A stretch of DNA of 64,000 bases from positions 1 to 64,000 of the forward strand of contig NZ_QLUV01000014.1 of assembly GCF_003286075.1 (NCBI RefSeq), written 5' to 3'. This stretch comes from Paracoccus endophyticus (GTDB lineage Bacteria > Pseudomonadota > Alphaproteobacteria > Rhodobacterales > Rhodobacteraceae). Below are positions 53,263 through 62,294 of the stretch, piece by piece. The position numbers and the translations under genes are program-made. The first letter of the stretch is position 1. The number at the start of each line of letters is the position of its first letter. The notes beneath the pieces were generated by a model, which searched no databases, had not been told where the DNA came from, and worked only from the letters and a program-made list of their open reading frames with translations.

Positions 53263-53325
53263 TGCCAACAAGGGTGGTGTCCACAGACACACCTGCCAAC
53301 AGACTGAAGTCAACCCTTGTTGGCA
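53263..53325. promoter_or_regulatory. Candidate res/operator site of the serine recombinase
   Basis: GCCAACAAGGGT (53264-53275) and ACCCTTGTTGGC (53313-53324) form a perfect 12-bp inverted repeat. A third TGCCAACA lies between them at 53294-53301. The array sits 13-75 bp upstream of the recombinase start, where resolvases bind to recombine and to autoregulate. Confidence 0.6.
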
Positions 53326-53466
53326 CCCTATCTGGTGCCATCCCAACTGCCCGCTAGGGCATACCCTGTGGGCACATGACAGGCGCTGGGCTGGCCGGGT
53401 TCAGTCACGAGGGCCTATGCTGCCTGTGATCGGGGCAGACCATCATCATCCGCACCAGTCAGGGCC

Positions 53467-53482
53467 ACCGGGGGAAGCTGCC
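53467..53482 (+). repeat. 16-bp direct repeat, copy 2
   Basis: Identical to 50984-50999. Confidence 0.8.
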
Positions 53483-53536
53483 CGTTTCCTCTATCTGATG
53501 TGGGCCTTCGGACCTATGTCGGAAAACATCCGAGGT

Positions 53537-53548
53537 GAGGTGTTACAG
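53537..53548 (+). repeat. Right 12-bp repeat, putative integrase arm site
   Basis: Identical to 49200-49211 and at nearly the same distance from its core site (74 versus 71 bp). Confidence 0.6.
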
Positions 53549-53622
53549 AGAACTGTATCGTTGACAGCGCCATATTCGCGTTAGACATTGATGTTTCATA
53601 ACAAATCGCAACCCCGTAGCAT

Positions 53623-53640
53623 CTCCCCTTGGCTCCACCA
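53623..53640 (+). repeat. attR (18-bp core)
   Basis: An exact copy of the last 18 nt of tRNA-Ala at 49111-49128. Beyond it the sequence returns to high GC. Confidence 0.92.
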
Positions 53641-53986
53641 ATTCATCAATGAAGTTAAGCTTTTACGTGCCTCCAGCGCTGCAGTGAGGCGTTGATCCCG
53701 GGAGTTCCGGTCGGCGGAGCGCAGCCTGTGTGTCCCCTTGCGGCTGTTCCACGGGTCAGTGTCCGGGTTCGCGCCGATCTGGCCCTGTCGCAGCGGCACC
53801 GATCCGAGAACCCTGGGGATGCATCCGCACGAGCGCCACATCCGCGGCGCGGCGCCCTGCCGCGGGGCTCGCCGGACCGAGTTGCTGATCGAAGTCCTGT
53901 CCTGTCCCCTGACCGTCCTGGGACCACCTGACCCGGACCGGCCCGCCGGGTTGGGGTTCGCGCTGCCCCGGCCTGCCGCGCGGTGG
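53641..53986. other. Intergenic region right of the element
   Basis: High-GC sequence without a supported gene. Several open frames exist on both strands, but none has a start with a ribosome site or a recognisable protein. Confidence 0.6.
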
Positions 53987-54991
53987 TCACGCCGGCACCT
54001 GCGGGCGCCCTGGCCCTGCCAGCACCGCCCCGCCGCGCCCGTTGGCCTTGGCGGCGTAGAGCGCGGCGTCCGCGTCGCGCTGCATGCGCTGCGCGTCGAT
54101 GGTGTCATAACCCGTCGAGATCGCAGCCCCGACACTGGCCGACACGCGGCAGTCCGCGTCGCCGATGCGGACCGGTTCCTCGATGCGTTCGATGATGCGG
54201 CGGGCCAGCCGCATCAGGCCGACCGGGTCGGTCAGTCCGGGCAGCAGCAGGACGAATTCGTCCCCTCCCATCCGGGCCACGCTGTCGCACAGCCGCGTCT
54301 CGGCCGACAGCTTGGACGCGACAGCCTTCAGCATCGTGTCGCCCGCCGCATGGCCGTGGCAGTCGTTGACCGCCTTGAACAGGTCCAGGTCGATGTGCAG
54401 CAGGGCAAAGCCCGGATCGGCCGGCGCACCGGCGCCCAGCAGGGCCGCTTCGATGGCCATGGTCAGCCCGCGGCGGTTGAACACGCCGGTCAGCGGATCG
54501 GTAAGGGCCTGCGCCTCGGCGGCGACACGCGCCTCCTCCAGCCGAAGGTTGAAGCGCGACAGCTCGCCCATCATGGCGGCGTTGGCCTGGCTGAGAAACA
54601 GCAGCTCCATCGCCAGATCGGCCGGGGCAAAGTCCTGGTCGGTCAGCCCGAAGCGGTGCACGCCATCCGACAGGCCGATGCCGAAGCCCAGGTTGATCAG
54701 CGCGCCGCCGCCCGTGCCGTCCGCCGACAGCATCGCGCCGCGTCCGCGCAGGACCGTCTGGGGCGCCGACCTCAGGCGCAGGAACAGCCGGTCCGCCGAG
54801 CCAAGCCGGGCCACGGACCGGCTGGCGCTGGTCCCGCCGATCGCCTCGAACGCGTCGTCGAACTGCGCCGCCTTGCCGATCAGCTTGCGCAGGGTCGGAC
54901 CGGCGGACCTGATCGCGCCGCCGCAATCCAGCCACAGGTGCATGGGCATCAACCGCCCCAGCATGGCCGCGATGTCCGCCACCGGGATCAT
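53987..54991 (-). CDS. GGDEF-domain protein (probable diguanylate cyclase) paired with H-NOX-like protein
   Basis: A 334-residue protein. The N-terminal ~150 residues (IPVADIAAMLGRLMPMHLWLD, VLRGRGAMLSADG) resemble the H-NOX-associated (HNOBA-like) PAS region. A short helical linker (ELSRFNLRLEEARVAAEAQ) leads to a GGDEF domain with DPLTGVFNRRGL, DLDLFKAVNDCHGHAAGD and an intact signature ARMGGDEFVLLL. It would make c-di-GMP. No RxxD inhibitory site stands out before the signature. It overlaps the H-NOX-like gene by 4 bp, so both should work as a unit. Confidence 0.88.
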   Translation of the reverse strand: MIPVADIAAMLGRLMPMHLWLDCGGAIRSAGPTLRKLIGKAAQFDDAFEAIGGTSASRSVARLGSADRLFLRLRSAPQTVLRGRGAMLSADGTGGGALINLGFGIGLSDGVHRFGLTDQDFAPADLAMELLFLSQANAAMMGELSRFNLRLEEARVAAEAQALTDPLTGVFNRRGLTMAIEAALLGAGAPADPGFALLHIDLDLFKAVNDCHGHAAGDTMLKAVASKLSAETRLCDSVARMGGDEFVLLLPGLTDPVGLMRLARRIIERIEEPVRIGDADCRVSASVGAAISTGYDTIDAQRMQRDADAALYAAKANGRGGAVLAGPGRPQVPA

Positions 54992-55560
54992 GCCGCACCC
55001 ACCGCCGGATCGCTGATCGAAAAGGGCCGCCCCTCGGTATAGGCCGACAGCGGCACCGACAGCCGCAGCCCGTCACGGTCCAGCGCCAGCACCGCCAGCA
55101 CGCCATAGTCGTCGGCCATCGCCTGCAGCATCCCGGCCACCGCGTGCAGCCACAGCGGGTCGGCGCTGGCAATGCGGATGCGATAGTCCTCCCCCTCAAG
55201 CTCGACCTGGACGGGCGGCAGGTCCAACCCCGGGATCACCATCCTTAACCGGCCGGGCAGTTCGACCAGCGACAGCACGAACTCGCTGAAGTCGCTGCCC
55301 GCAAAGCGCAGCAACCGTCGCAGGCCGGATTGCGCGGCAAGCCACGCGCCAAGATCCTCGGCCAGCTCGGGGCCGGTCTTGCCCATGGGGGCGCCCGCCT
55401 CGGCCAGCAGCGCCCGGGTCAGGTCGTCGGGATAATCGTGCAGCAGGCGAAACCCGCGCGAATCGCTGCCCGTCGCGGCCGCCACCGCCAGCCAGGCACC
55501 CTCGCCATAGGCATCGCGGACGAAATCCTCGATCGCGCGGTTGATCATGCCATGCATCAC
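54988..55560 (-). CDS. H-NOX-like (HNOB-fold) protein, heme ligand apparently lost
   Basis: A 190-residue protein starting MMHGMINRAIEDFVRDAYGEGAW, the typical H-NOX opening, with LLRFAGSDFSEFVLSLVELPGRLRMVIPGLDLP later. In heme-binding H-NOX the helix segment ends in a proximal His (as in DEVH), where this protein has VELP. The downstream YxSxR heme-propionate motif reads YRIRI. So heme and NO binding are doubtful. It overlaps the GGDEF gene and probably regulates it. Confidence 0.82.
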   Translation of the reverse strand: MMHGMINRAIEDFVRDAYGEGAWLAVAAATGSDSRGFRLLHDYPDDLTRALLAEAGAPMGKTGPELAEDLGAWLAAQSGLRRLLRFAGSDFSEFVLSLVELPGRLRMVIPGLDLPPVQVELEGEDYRIRIASADPLWLHAVAGMLQAMADDYGVLAVLALDRDGLRLSVPLSAYTEGRPFSISDPAVGAA

Positions 55561-55608
55561 CGTTCCCCTCTGGGCCGGGACCTAGCACCCGAGAGGTTAA
55601 GATTCCGC

Positions 55609-55884
55609 TTACGGATGCACGAAACCGGCCTCGACGGCCTGCCGAAGCCGCGCGATCGTCTCGGGGGCCACGCCCTGCGAGGCGGCAAAGTCGAGCAGGC
55701 GGCGGTCGTCGGCCGCGATGAAGTCCAACATCGCGGCAACGAACCCCGCGTCGCCTGTGGTGGCGCGCAGGTCGGCCGGGTCAAGGCCCGTCTCGGTGCA
55801 GAGCTGGGCGATCAGCTCAGGGTCGTCGGCAAGGTGCAGCAGGATCGCGTGGGCGATCTCGGTGGCGCGGGTCCAGTCGGTCAT
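55609..55884 (-). CDS. DUF3572 family protein
   Basis: A 91-residue all-helical protein (TDWTRATEIAHAILLHLADDPELIAQLC, FVAAMLDFIAADDRRLLDFAASQG). This matches DUF3572, an alphaproteobacterial family usually next to pleD, as here. The ATG at 55884 begins the conserved part, and the in-frame start at 55941 adds unrelated residues. It is divergent from the pleD-like gene across 115 bp. The function is unknown. Confidence 0.85.
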   Translation of the reverse strand: MTDWTRATEIAHAILLHLADDPELIAQLCTETGLDPADLRATTGDAGFVAAMLDFIAADDRRLLDFAASQGVAPETIARLRQAVEAGFVHP

Positions 55885-55999
55885 GGGTACCTTCAGCGGA
55901 ATGCCGCAACAGAGGCGGCGATCTGGGGAGTTGAAAACCATTTGTTAATCATTGCGCGCCATGCTGGCACAGCCCGGGGTGGAAGCGAACAGGTGTCGG

Positions 56000-57400
56000 A
56001 TGGCGGGACAGATTCTTGTGGTGGATCGCGCGACCACCAGCCGCATCACCCTGAAGGTGCGGCTGAGCGCGGCTTGCTATGACACGCTGACCGCGCGATC
56101 GGGCGCCGAGGCCATGGCCTGCCTGACTCGCATCAGCCCCGACCTCGTGGTCATCGGGGGCGAGCCCATGGACATGACGGCCGTCGCCCTGTGCCGGATG
56201 ATCGCGGCAACTGCGGGTGAAAGCATTCCCGTCGTCATGATGGCGCCGGCCGCCCAGCGGGTCGCGGCGCTGCGTGCGGGCGCCGCCGCGGTGCTGGACC
56301 CGCAGTCCGACGACCTGACGCTGCTGGCGCGAATCCGCGGCCTGTTGCGCGACGGGCTGTCGCATGGACGTGCCCCGGTTCCGGTGCCCGGCCTTGCCGA
56401 GGCGCAGGCCGCGTTCCTCGGGGCGCCCGGTCCCGTTCGCCAGATCGCACAGGTGATGCTGATCGCCGATGGGTCCGCGACGGCGCGGTTGTGGCGGCAG
56501 GCGCTGTCGCCGCGCCTGCCCGCCCAGTTGATTCTGGGCGAGCCGGATCGCGCACTGGCGGACGCCGCGCTGGGACATGTTCCCGACATCTATCTGATCG
56601 CCGCCGACCTTGCACGGCCGGGCGACGGGCTGCGGCTGCTGTCCGAACTGCGATCGCGGCCCCTGTCCTGCAACGCGGGCTTTGTCGTCATGCTGCGCCC
56701 CGAGGGGGGGGACATGGCAACGGTCGCGCTGGACCTTGGCGCGGGCGAGGTCCTGTCGGGCCTGCTCGGCCAACCGGGGTCCCCTGACGAACTGGCCGAG
56801 GAGGCCGCGCTGAGCATCGCCGCGCTGCTGACCCGAAAGCGGATCGCCGATGACCGCCGTGCAACCGCCGACCGCGAGCGCGCGCTGGCGCGGTTCGATG
56901 CGCTGACCGGGCTGCCCAACCGACGGTTCGCCCTGCCCCGGCTGGAGGCGCTGTGCCGGCGTGGCGCAGCCGGCGATGGCGTCGGCGTGGTGCTGATGGA
57001 TATCGACCGGTTCAAGTCGGTCAACGACCGGCACGGCCATGTCGCAGGCGACGCCGTTCTGGCCGTCGTGGCCGAACGGCTGCGGTCCGAGTTGCCGCGG
57101 CCAGGGTTCGTGGCGCGGTTCGGGGGCGAGGAGTTCCTGGCCGTGATCCCCGGCGCCGATTGCAAGACGGCCGTCGCCGTGGCGCAGCGGATGCGCTCTG
57201 CCGTGGGGCAGCACGCGGTGTCTCTGCCGGACGTGACGGGTGGAGGATCGCTGCACGTGACGCTGTCGGCCGGGATCGCCAGCACGGCCGGAGAGATCGA
57301 CTCGGCCGAGTTGCTGGAGCGGGCGGACAGGGCGCTGAGGCGGGCCAAGAGCAGCGGCCGCGACCGATTGATGGTGTCCGGCTACACCGCCGCGGCCTGA
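56000..57400 (+). CDS. pleD: PleD-like response regulator-GGDEF protein with degenerate receiver
   Basis: A 466-residue protein in the PleD order: receiver (about residues 1-120), second receiver-like domain (about 150-280) and GGDEF (about 300-460). The cyclase signature is intact (ARFGGEEFLAVIP), with DALTGLPNRR and DIDRFKSVNDRHGHVAGD. In the first receiver the phosphoacceptor Asp is replaced (DLVVIGGEPMDM), and one acidic pocket residue is changed (ILVVDRA). It therefore may not be switched by phosphorylation. ATG 56000 gives the standard PleD start. Confidence 0.85.
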   Translation: MAGQILVVDRATTSRITLKVRLSAACYDTLTARSGAEAMACLTRISPDLVVIGGEPMDMTAVALCRMIAATAGESIPVVMMAPAAQRVAALRAGAAAVLDPQSDDLTLLARIRGLLRDGLSHGRAPVPVPGLAEAQAAFLGAPGPVRQIAQVMLIADGSATARLWRQALSPRLPAQLILGEPDRALADAALGHVPDIYLIAADLARPGDGLRLLSELRSRPLSCNAGFVVMLRPEGGDMATVALDLGAGEVLSGLLGQPGSPDELAEEAALSIAALLTRKRIADDRRATADRERALARFDALTGLPNRRFALPRLEALCRRGAAGDGVGVVLMDIDRFKSVNDRHGHVAGDAVLAVVAERLRSELPRPGFVARFGGEEFLAVIPGADCKTAVAVAQRMRSAVGQHAVSLPDVTGGGSLHVTLSAGIASTAGEIDSAELLERADRALRRAKSSGRDRLMVSGYTAAA

Positions 57401-57451
57401 GCAGTCCTGTGCCGAAGGCCGCGGGGATCGAAACGCCGCATCCACGGCTTG

Positions 57452-58240
57452 TCAGGCCGGACGACCGCGCAGCGTGCCCGAACGTGTCACGAGGGGCCTG
57501 ACCCACCACCTGCCGGAAAGCGCCAGGCGCGCCAATGCCGCGCGCCGGGCGAACTCGGACGGGGATGCGGGGGTCAGCCCGGCGGCTGCCGCATCCAGAA
57601 CTCGCAGCGGCTGAACGCCCGCGAACAGCACGGGCGCTGCCTGCCGTGCGACAGACCGCCGGGCGGCCGCGGCCCGGGCCAGTGCCGCCCGGCCCAGGGC
57701 TGCCAGTGCGGCGCCCTGCGCGGGATCGGGGCGCGCCCACGACAGGCCAAGGGCCGACAGCGCCGGCTCGGCCCGCAACCAGGCCACGATGGCGGCACCC
57801 TGGCCTTGCGCCGCGACGGCAGGCCCCTGCCCGCCCAGTTCCGCGGCAGCCCAGCCCATCACCGCACCCCCGGTGTCGGCGGCATAGCGGGCAACCTCGT
57901 CCGCCTCGGCAAAGCCGCGTCGCTCGGCGTCGCGCCGGCGCGCCTCGGCCAGCGCGGCAAAGCGCGCGGCGGCGGCACCCCACGCGTCCCACAGCGGCGT
58001 CAGCAGCTCGTGCGGTGGAGGGGGGCGGTCCGCCAGCCCCGCCAGCTGGTCCACCCACCATTGCACCCGGATTTCCGCGATCAGCGGATCGCGCGCACCC
58101 AGCGCCGTGCGTGCCAGTTCCAGGTTCAGCGCATAGAGCGTGACCAGCCGCGCCCGCGACGCACGCGGCGCCATCAGTGCCATCGCCAGCCGGTCGGGAT
58201 CGCCCCGCCGCAGCGTATCGACCAGCGCCTCGACGTTCAT
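57452..58240 (-). CDS. Squalene/phytoene synthase-like protein
   Basis: A 262-residue helical protein. LVTLYALNLELART and EVARYAADTGGAVMGWAA align with the two active-site helices of the squalene/phytoene synthase superfamily. The usual catalytic DxxxD pairs are not evident in the first motif. It therefore resembles the NDUFAF6-like non-catalytic branch more than carotenoid enzymes. The ATG at 58240 overlaps the cimA stop by 4 bp. Confidence 0.75.
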   Translation of the reverse strand: MNVEALVDTLRRGDPDRLAMALMAPRASRARLVTLYALNLELARTALGARDPLIAEIRVQWWVDQLAGLADRPPPPHELLTPLWDAWGAAAARFAALAEARRRDAERRGFAEADEVARYAADTGGAVMGWAAAELGGQGPAVAAQGQGAAIVAWLRAEPALSALGLSWARPDPAQGAALAALGRAALARAAAARRSVARQAAPVLFAGVQPLRVLDAAAAGLTPASPSEFARRAALARLALSGRWWVRPLVTRSGTLRGRPA

Positions 58241-59850
58241 GCGGCGGCGTCCCGGATCAGCTTCCAGCGGATCGCCTCGACCAGCGCCTCGAAGCTTGCG
58301 TCCACGATGTTGGGCGACACGCCGACCGTGGACCACACGGTGCCGGCCCCATCGACGGAATCGATGGTGACGCGCGTCACCGCGTCCGTGCCGGCGCCGA
58401 CGATGCGGACCCGGAAGTCGGTCAGCGCCATGTCGTCGATGGACGCCTGCCACGGGCCCAGGTCCTTGGCCAGCGCCCCCCACAGCGCGTGCACGGGGCC
58501 TGCGTCGTTGCCCTGCTCGCCCACGCTGTCGCTGACCGACATCACGCGGGCGTCGCCCACGCGGGCGACGACCACCGCCTCGGACACCGAGATGCGGCGG
58601 CCGGCGGCGTTCACCCGCCGCTCGACGGTGACGCGGTAACGCTCGACCTCGAAAAAGGCGGGCATCTGGCCCAGTTCGGCGCGGGCCAGCAGTTCGAACG
58701 AGGCTGGCGCGCTGTCATAGGCATAGCCCTGATCCTCGCGCTCTTTCACCGTCGTCAGGATACGCGCCAGCGCGGGATCGCCGGGCTCGACGGCGATGCC
58801 GGCACTTGCCAGCCGGGCGCGCAGGTTCGACTGGCCGGCCTGGTTGGACATGGGAATGACGCGGGCGTTGCCGACGGCCGCGGGGTCCACATGCTCATAG
58901 GTCTCGGGCGCTTTCAGGATGGCGCTGGCGTGCAGCCCCGCCTTGTGGGCAAAGGCCGAGGCGCCGACATAGGGTGCGGCACGGTCGGGGACCCGGTTCA
59001 GGATCTCGTCCAGCCGCCGCGACAGGCGTGTCAGGTCAGCCAGCGCCTGCGGGGTGATGCCGGTGGTCAGGGTCGAGCGGAACGGTTCCTTCAGCAGCAG
59101 GGTCGGGATCAGCGTCGTCAGGCTGGCGTTGCCGCAGCGTTCGCCCAGGCCGTTCAGGGTGCCCTGCACCTGTCGCGCGCCCGCGGCCACTGCGGCCAGC
59201 GTCCCGGCGACGGCGTTTCCGGTGTCGTCATGGGTGTGGATGCCCAGCCGGTCGCCCGGTATGCCTGCGGCGATCACCTGCGCGGTCGTCTGGCCGATCC
59301 GGTCGGGCAGCGTGCCCCCGTTGGTGTCGCACAGCACGATCCAGCGCGCGCCCGCATCCCGCGCCGCGCGCAGGCAGGCCAGCGCATAGTCGGGGTTCGC
59401 GGCATGGCCGTCGAAGAAATGCTCGGCGTCGAAGATCGCCTCGCGCCCCTGCGCCACGACATGGGCCACCGAGGCGGCGATGTTGTCCAGGTTCTCGTCC
59501 AGCGTGATGCCCAGCGCCTCGCGCACGTGATAGTCATGCGCCTTGCCGACCAGGCAGACGGCCCGCGTGCCGGCGTTCAGGACGGCGGCCAGCACCTCGT
59601 CATTGTCGGCCGAGCGTCCGGCCCGCTTGGTCATGCCAAAGGCGGTCATGGTCGCGCGGGTCCGCGGGGCCGCGGCAAAGAAGTCGCTGTCGGTCGGATT
59701 CGCCCCCGGCCAGCCGCCCTCGATGTAATCGACCCCCAGCGCATCAAGCATCCGGGCGATTTCGGTCTTTTCGGCGGCCGAGAACTGGACGCCCTGGGTT
59801 TGCTGCCCGTCGCGGAGTGTGGTGTCGTAGAGGGTGAGGCGGGACGTCAT
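58237..59850 (-). CDS. cimA: (R)-citramalate synthase
   Basis: A 537-residue HMGL-like TIM-barrel enzyme. The signature [14 protein letters not shown] is at the start, [15 protein letters not shown] and the metal HxH in [15 protein letters not shown] follow, and a C-terminal LeuA-type regulatory domain (about residues 410-530) completes it. It condenses pyruvate and acetyl-CoA for threonine-independent isoleucine synthesis. It overlaps the cysS stop region by 4 bp. Confidence 0.93.
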   Translation of the reverse strand: MTSRLTLYDTTLRDGQQTQGVQFSAAEKTEIARMLDALGVDYIEGGWPGANPTDSDFFAAAPRTRATMTAFGMTKRAGRSADNDEVLAAVLNAGTRAVCLVGKAHDYHVREALGITLDENLDNIAASVAHVVAQGREAIFDAEHFFDGHAANPDYALACLRAARDAGARWIVLCDTNGGTLPDRIGQTTAQVIAAGIPGDRLGIHTHDDTGNAVAGTLAAVAAGARQVQGTLNGLGERCGNASLTTLIPTLLLKEPFRSTLTTGITPQALADLTRLSRRLDEILNRVPDRAAPYVGASAFAHKAGLHASAILKAPETYEHVDPAAVGNARVIPMSNQAGQSNLRARLASAGIAVEPGDPALARILTTVKEREDQGYAYDSAPASFELLARAELGQMPAFFEVERYRVTVERRVNAAGRRISVSEAVVVARVGDARVMSVSDSVGEQGNDAGPVHALWGALAKDLGPWQASIDDMALTDFRVRIVGAGTDAVTRVTIDSVDGAGTVWSTVGVSPNIVDASFEALVEAIRWKLIRDAAA

Positions 59851-61337
59851 CGCACAGTTCGCAGGATGTTTCCGACAGCATAAAGGAGCTTCTGAGCGGA
59901 TTCAGCGTCGTGTGGCGTTGTCCACTTGAAGTCGCATGTCTCCTTTCCAAGTTGGACCGAAATACCCAAACCCATTAGACTGTTCTTAATAGCATCGGCG
60001 CGGTCATAATCGCGAGCGCGCCGCGCTTCTTGAAGTCCTCGGCCAACTTGGCCGAGTGCTTCTCGTATTTCTTTTTCGATAGCAGTCGGCATTGTCCAAT
60101 ATCCTGACACGGCGGTGAGCAATCCCAATAGCTGCGCAGAAGCCACAAAGGTATCTCTCAGGTCTATAAAGTGGTCAGTGCTCTCCGTCATTGCTTCTTT
60201 CAGCATGACGTGCAGCCGCGAGATTGCTGCTGACGTGTTCAGGTCGTCCGCCAGTGCGGCGAGAAACTCCGAATCCGGCTCCGATGAAGTTGTGCAATGC
60301 TCGACAAACGTATGCCATTCCCGCAGCGTCGCTTCCGCCTCCCGCACCTTCTCCGCCGTCCAGTCCATCGGCTTGCGGTAATGCGTCATCAGGAACACAT
60401 ACCGGATCACCTCGCCCGGGATGCCCTGATCCAGCAGATCCCGCACGGTGAAGAAATTGCCCAAGCTCTTTGACATCTTCTTCCCCTCGACCTGCAGCAT
60501 CTCGTTGTGCAGCCAGACGCGGGCGAACTCGTCGTGGGGATGGGCGCAGCAGCTTTGCGCGATCTCGTTTTCGTGGTGGGGGAATTGCAGGTCGATGCCG
60601 CCGGCGTGGATGTCGAAGGACCGGCCCAGCAGCGCCTCGGACATGGCGGAACATTCGATGTGCCAGCCGGGGCGGCCGCGGCCCCAGGGGCTGTCCCAGC
60701 CGGGGGTGTCCGCGTCCGAGGGCTTCCACAGCACGAAATCCATCGGATCGCGCTTGAAGGGGGCGACCTCGACCCGGGCGCCCGCGATCATGTCGTCGAC
60801 CGACCGTCCCGACAACGCGCCATAGGCGGGATAGGACCGCACGTCGAACAGCACATGGCCCTGCGCCTCATAGGCGTGGCCCTTGGCGATCAGGTCGCGA
60901 ATCATCGCGATCATCTGCGGAATATAGGCCGTCGCGCGCGGCTCGGCCAGGTCGCTGACCTCGCCCCGGATCGCAGGCCGCAGCGCGCCCAGCGCGTCCA
61001 TGTCGGCGTGATACCAGCCGATCGTCTCGGCGGTGCGTTCGGCGATCAGCGCCTCGAGCGGGCGCGGATCGCCGGCCTGCTGCCGCGCCAGGGCGGCGGC
61101 GTTGATCTTGTCATCGACGTCGGTGAAGTTGCGGACATAGGTGACGTGACCCTCGCCATAGACATGCCGCAGCAGCCGGTACAGCACGTCGAACACCACG
61201 ACAGGCCGGGCGTTGCCCAGATGGGCGCGGTCATAGACCGTCGGCCCGCACAGATACATCCGCACGTTGGCCGGATCGAGCGGTTCGAAAGGCTCTTTCC
61301 TGCGGGTCCGGGTGTTGGTCAGCTTGATCTCGACCAT
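59847..61337 (-). CDS. cysS: Cysteinyl-tRNA synthetase, mosaic 3' end
   Basis: A 496-residue class I synthetase. The zinc/HIGH region is [19 protein letters not shown], other zinc residues are in WHIECSAM, and KMSKS is in [10 protein letters not shown]. From about residue 340 (59847 to about 60320) the base composition drops sharply toward ~50% GC and codon use changes. The tail ([17 protein letters not shown]) differs from the usual Rhodobacteraceae ending. ATG 61337 has AGGGGAA upstream and is preferred over 61361. Confidence 0.94.
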   Translation of the reverse strand: MVEIKLTNTRTRRKEPFEPLDPANVRMYLCGPTVYDRAHLGNARPVVVFDVLYRLLRHVYGEGHVTYVRNFTDVDDKINAAALARQQAGDPRPLEALIAERTAETIGWYHADMDALGALRPAIRGEVSDLAEPRATAYIPQMIAMIRDLIAKGHAYEAQGHVLFDVRSYPAYGALSGRSVDDMIAGARVEVAPFKRDPMDFVLWKPSDADTPGWDSPWGRGRPGWHIECSAMSEALLGRSFDIHAGGIDLQFPHHENEIAQSCCAHPHDEFARVWLHNEMLQVEGKKMSKSLGNFFTVRDLLDQGIPGEVIRYVFLMTHYRKPMDWTAEKVREAEATLREWHTFVEHCTTSSEPDSEFLAALADDLNTSAAISRLHVMLKEAMTESTDHFIDLRDTFVASAQLLGLLTAVSGYWTMPTAIEKEIREALGQVGRGLQEARRARDYDRADAIKNSLMGLGISVQLGKETCDFKWTTPHDAESAQKLLYAVGNILRTVR

Positions 61338-61624
61338 GAGTTCCCCTTTGGCGGGGTTCATGTCACGCGTGAACGGCCCGCCTGTCGCGTGTCAGACGGT
61401 AATGCAGCAGATGGTGGCGGCAAACGCTCTCATGCGGCTCGCTTACCAGCGCCGATGCGCGGCGGCAAGCGCGCCACGCCCCGGGGCTGCGTGCCATTCG
61501 GCCGCGACCAGGCCGTTGCAGGGGGCGGCCCGTCCCCCGCGCTCAGGACACCCGCCGCGTCCGAACGGCACCACCCCGCTCCGCCACGCTTGCGATCAGG
61601 CGAAGGGGCACCTAGGGCTAGCGC

Positions 61625-62080
61625 ATGATCACGCAGAAGATGAAGTACGCGCTGAAGGCGCTGCTGGTGCTGGCGGACGAGGCCGCGTCCGAGTCGCCCC
61701 AGCCCCTGCCCATCGAGCAGATCGCCAAACGCTCAGGCACGCCCAAGCGGTTCCTGGAACATATCCTGCTGGAGGTCCGGGATGCCGGCGTCATCGCGTC
61801 CCGGCGCGGGCGTGCGGGGGGATACGTGCTGGTCAAGCGCCCGGCCGAGGTGAAACTGTCCGAACTGCTGCGGCTGATCGACGGGCCGCTGGCGCCCCTG
61901 CCCTGCCTGTCGCGCACCGCCTATCAGCGCTGTCCCGACTGCACCGACGAGGAAACCTGCCGCATCCGCCGAACCTTTGCGGACGTGTTCTGGACCTATC
62001 TGCTGATCATCGATTCGCTGACCCTGGCCGACCTGATGCAATCGGGAGAGACGGCCGGCCGGATCTTCGCGGAGCCCTGA
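61625..62080 (+). CDS. Rrf2-family transcriptional regulator
   Basis: A 151-residue regulator with an N-terminal winged helix (ITQKMKYALKALLVLADEA, LPIEQIAKRSGTPKRFLEHILLEVRDAG) and a Cys-rich loop (PCLSRTAYQRCPDCTDEETC). The Cys set could bind an Fe-S cluster or sense thiols, as in IscR or CymR relatives. It lies upstream of a sulfate transporter operon on the same strand, which makes it a likely sulfur-assimilation regulator. TTGCGA-N17-TAGGGC is close upstream. No good ribosome site is seen, so it may be leaderless. Confidence 0.88.
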   Translation: MITQKMKYALKALLVLADEAASESPQPLPIEQIAKRSGTPKRFLEHILLEVRDAGVIASRRGRAGGYVLVKRPAEVKLSELLRLIDGPLAPLPCLSRTAYQRCPDCTDEETCRIRRTFADVFWTYLLIIDSLTLADLMQSGETAGRIFAEP

Positions 62081-62232
62081 CGGGCCGTCTCAGCAGCGTT
62101 CCCGCCGCACGCCGAACGATGCGGCGAAGTGTTCTTTTCGCCTGAAAATCAAGGCGCGCCGTCTGCGGTCTCGGCTATGCAGGACGGCCCTTTAATCACG
62201 ACAAGATCAACCGTTATTTTGCCTTGCAATAG

Positions 62233-62249
62233 ACGATAATATATGTCGT
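62233..62249. promoter_or_regulatory. AT-rich dyad upstream of sulfate transporter, candidate Rrf2 operator
   Basis: ACGA-N9-TCGT lies in a markedly AT-rich stretch (about 62195-62260) between the Rrf2 gene and the sulfate-binding protein. TTGCAA at 62224-62229 could be part of a promoter. Rrf2 proteins prefer AT-rich dyads. Confidence 0.4.
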
Positions 62250-62294
62250 TATTAATGCACGCGACGATGTCGCCCGTGCATGAGGAACGATCAG

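Larger units (their letters stand above)
53251..53622. other. Noncoding right end of the element
   Basis: No gene is visible. It contains the recombinase-proximal inverted repeats, a 16-bp repeat shared with the post-integrase region and the right 12-bp arm repeat. A TTGACA at 53561-53566 has no clear -10 partner. Confidence 0.7.

Noticed and set aside
53596-55042. Open frames on both strands to the right of attR considered as transposase remnants
   Set aside because: The translations show no transposase motif and composition follows the high-GC shadow pattern. Most of the span is antisense to the GGDEF gene.
57452-58240. Squalene/phytoene-like gene considered as a carotenoid biosynthesis gene
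   Set aside because: Catalytic Asp pairs are not evident and no other carotenoid genes are present. The NDUFAF6-like branch fits better.
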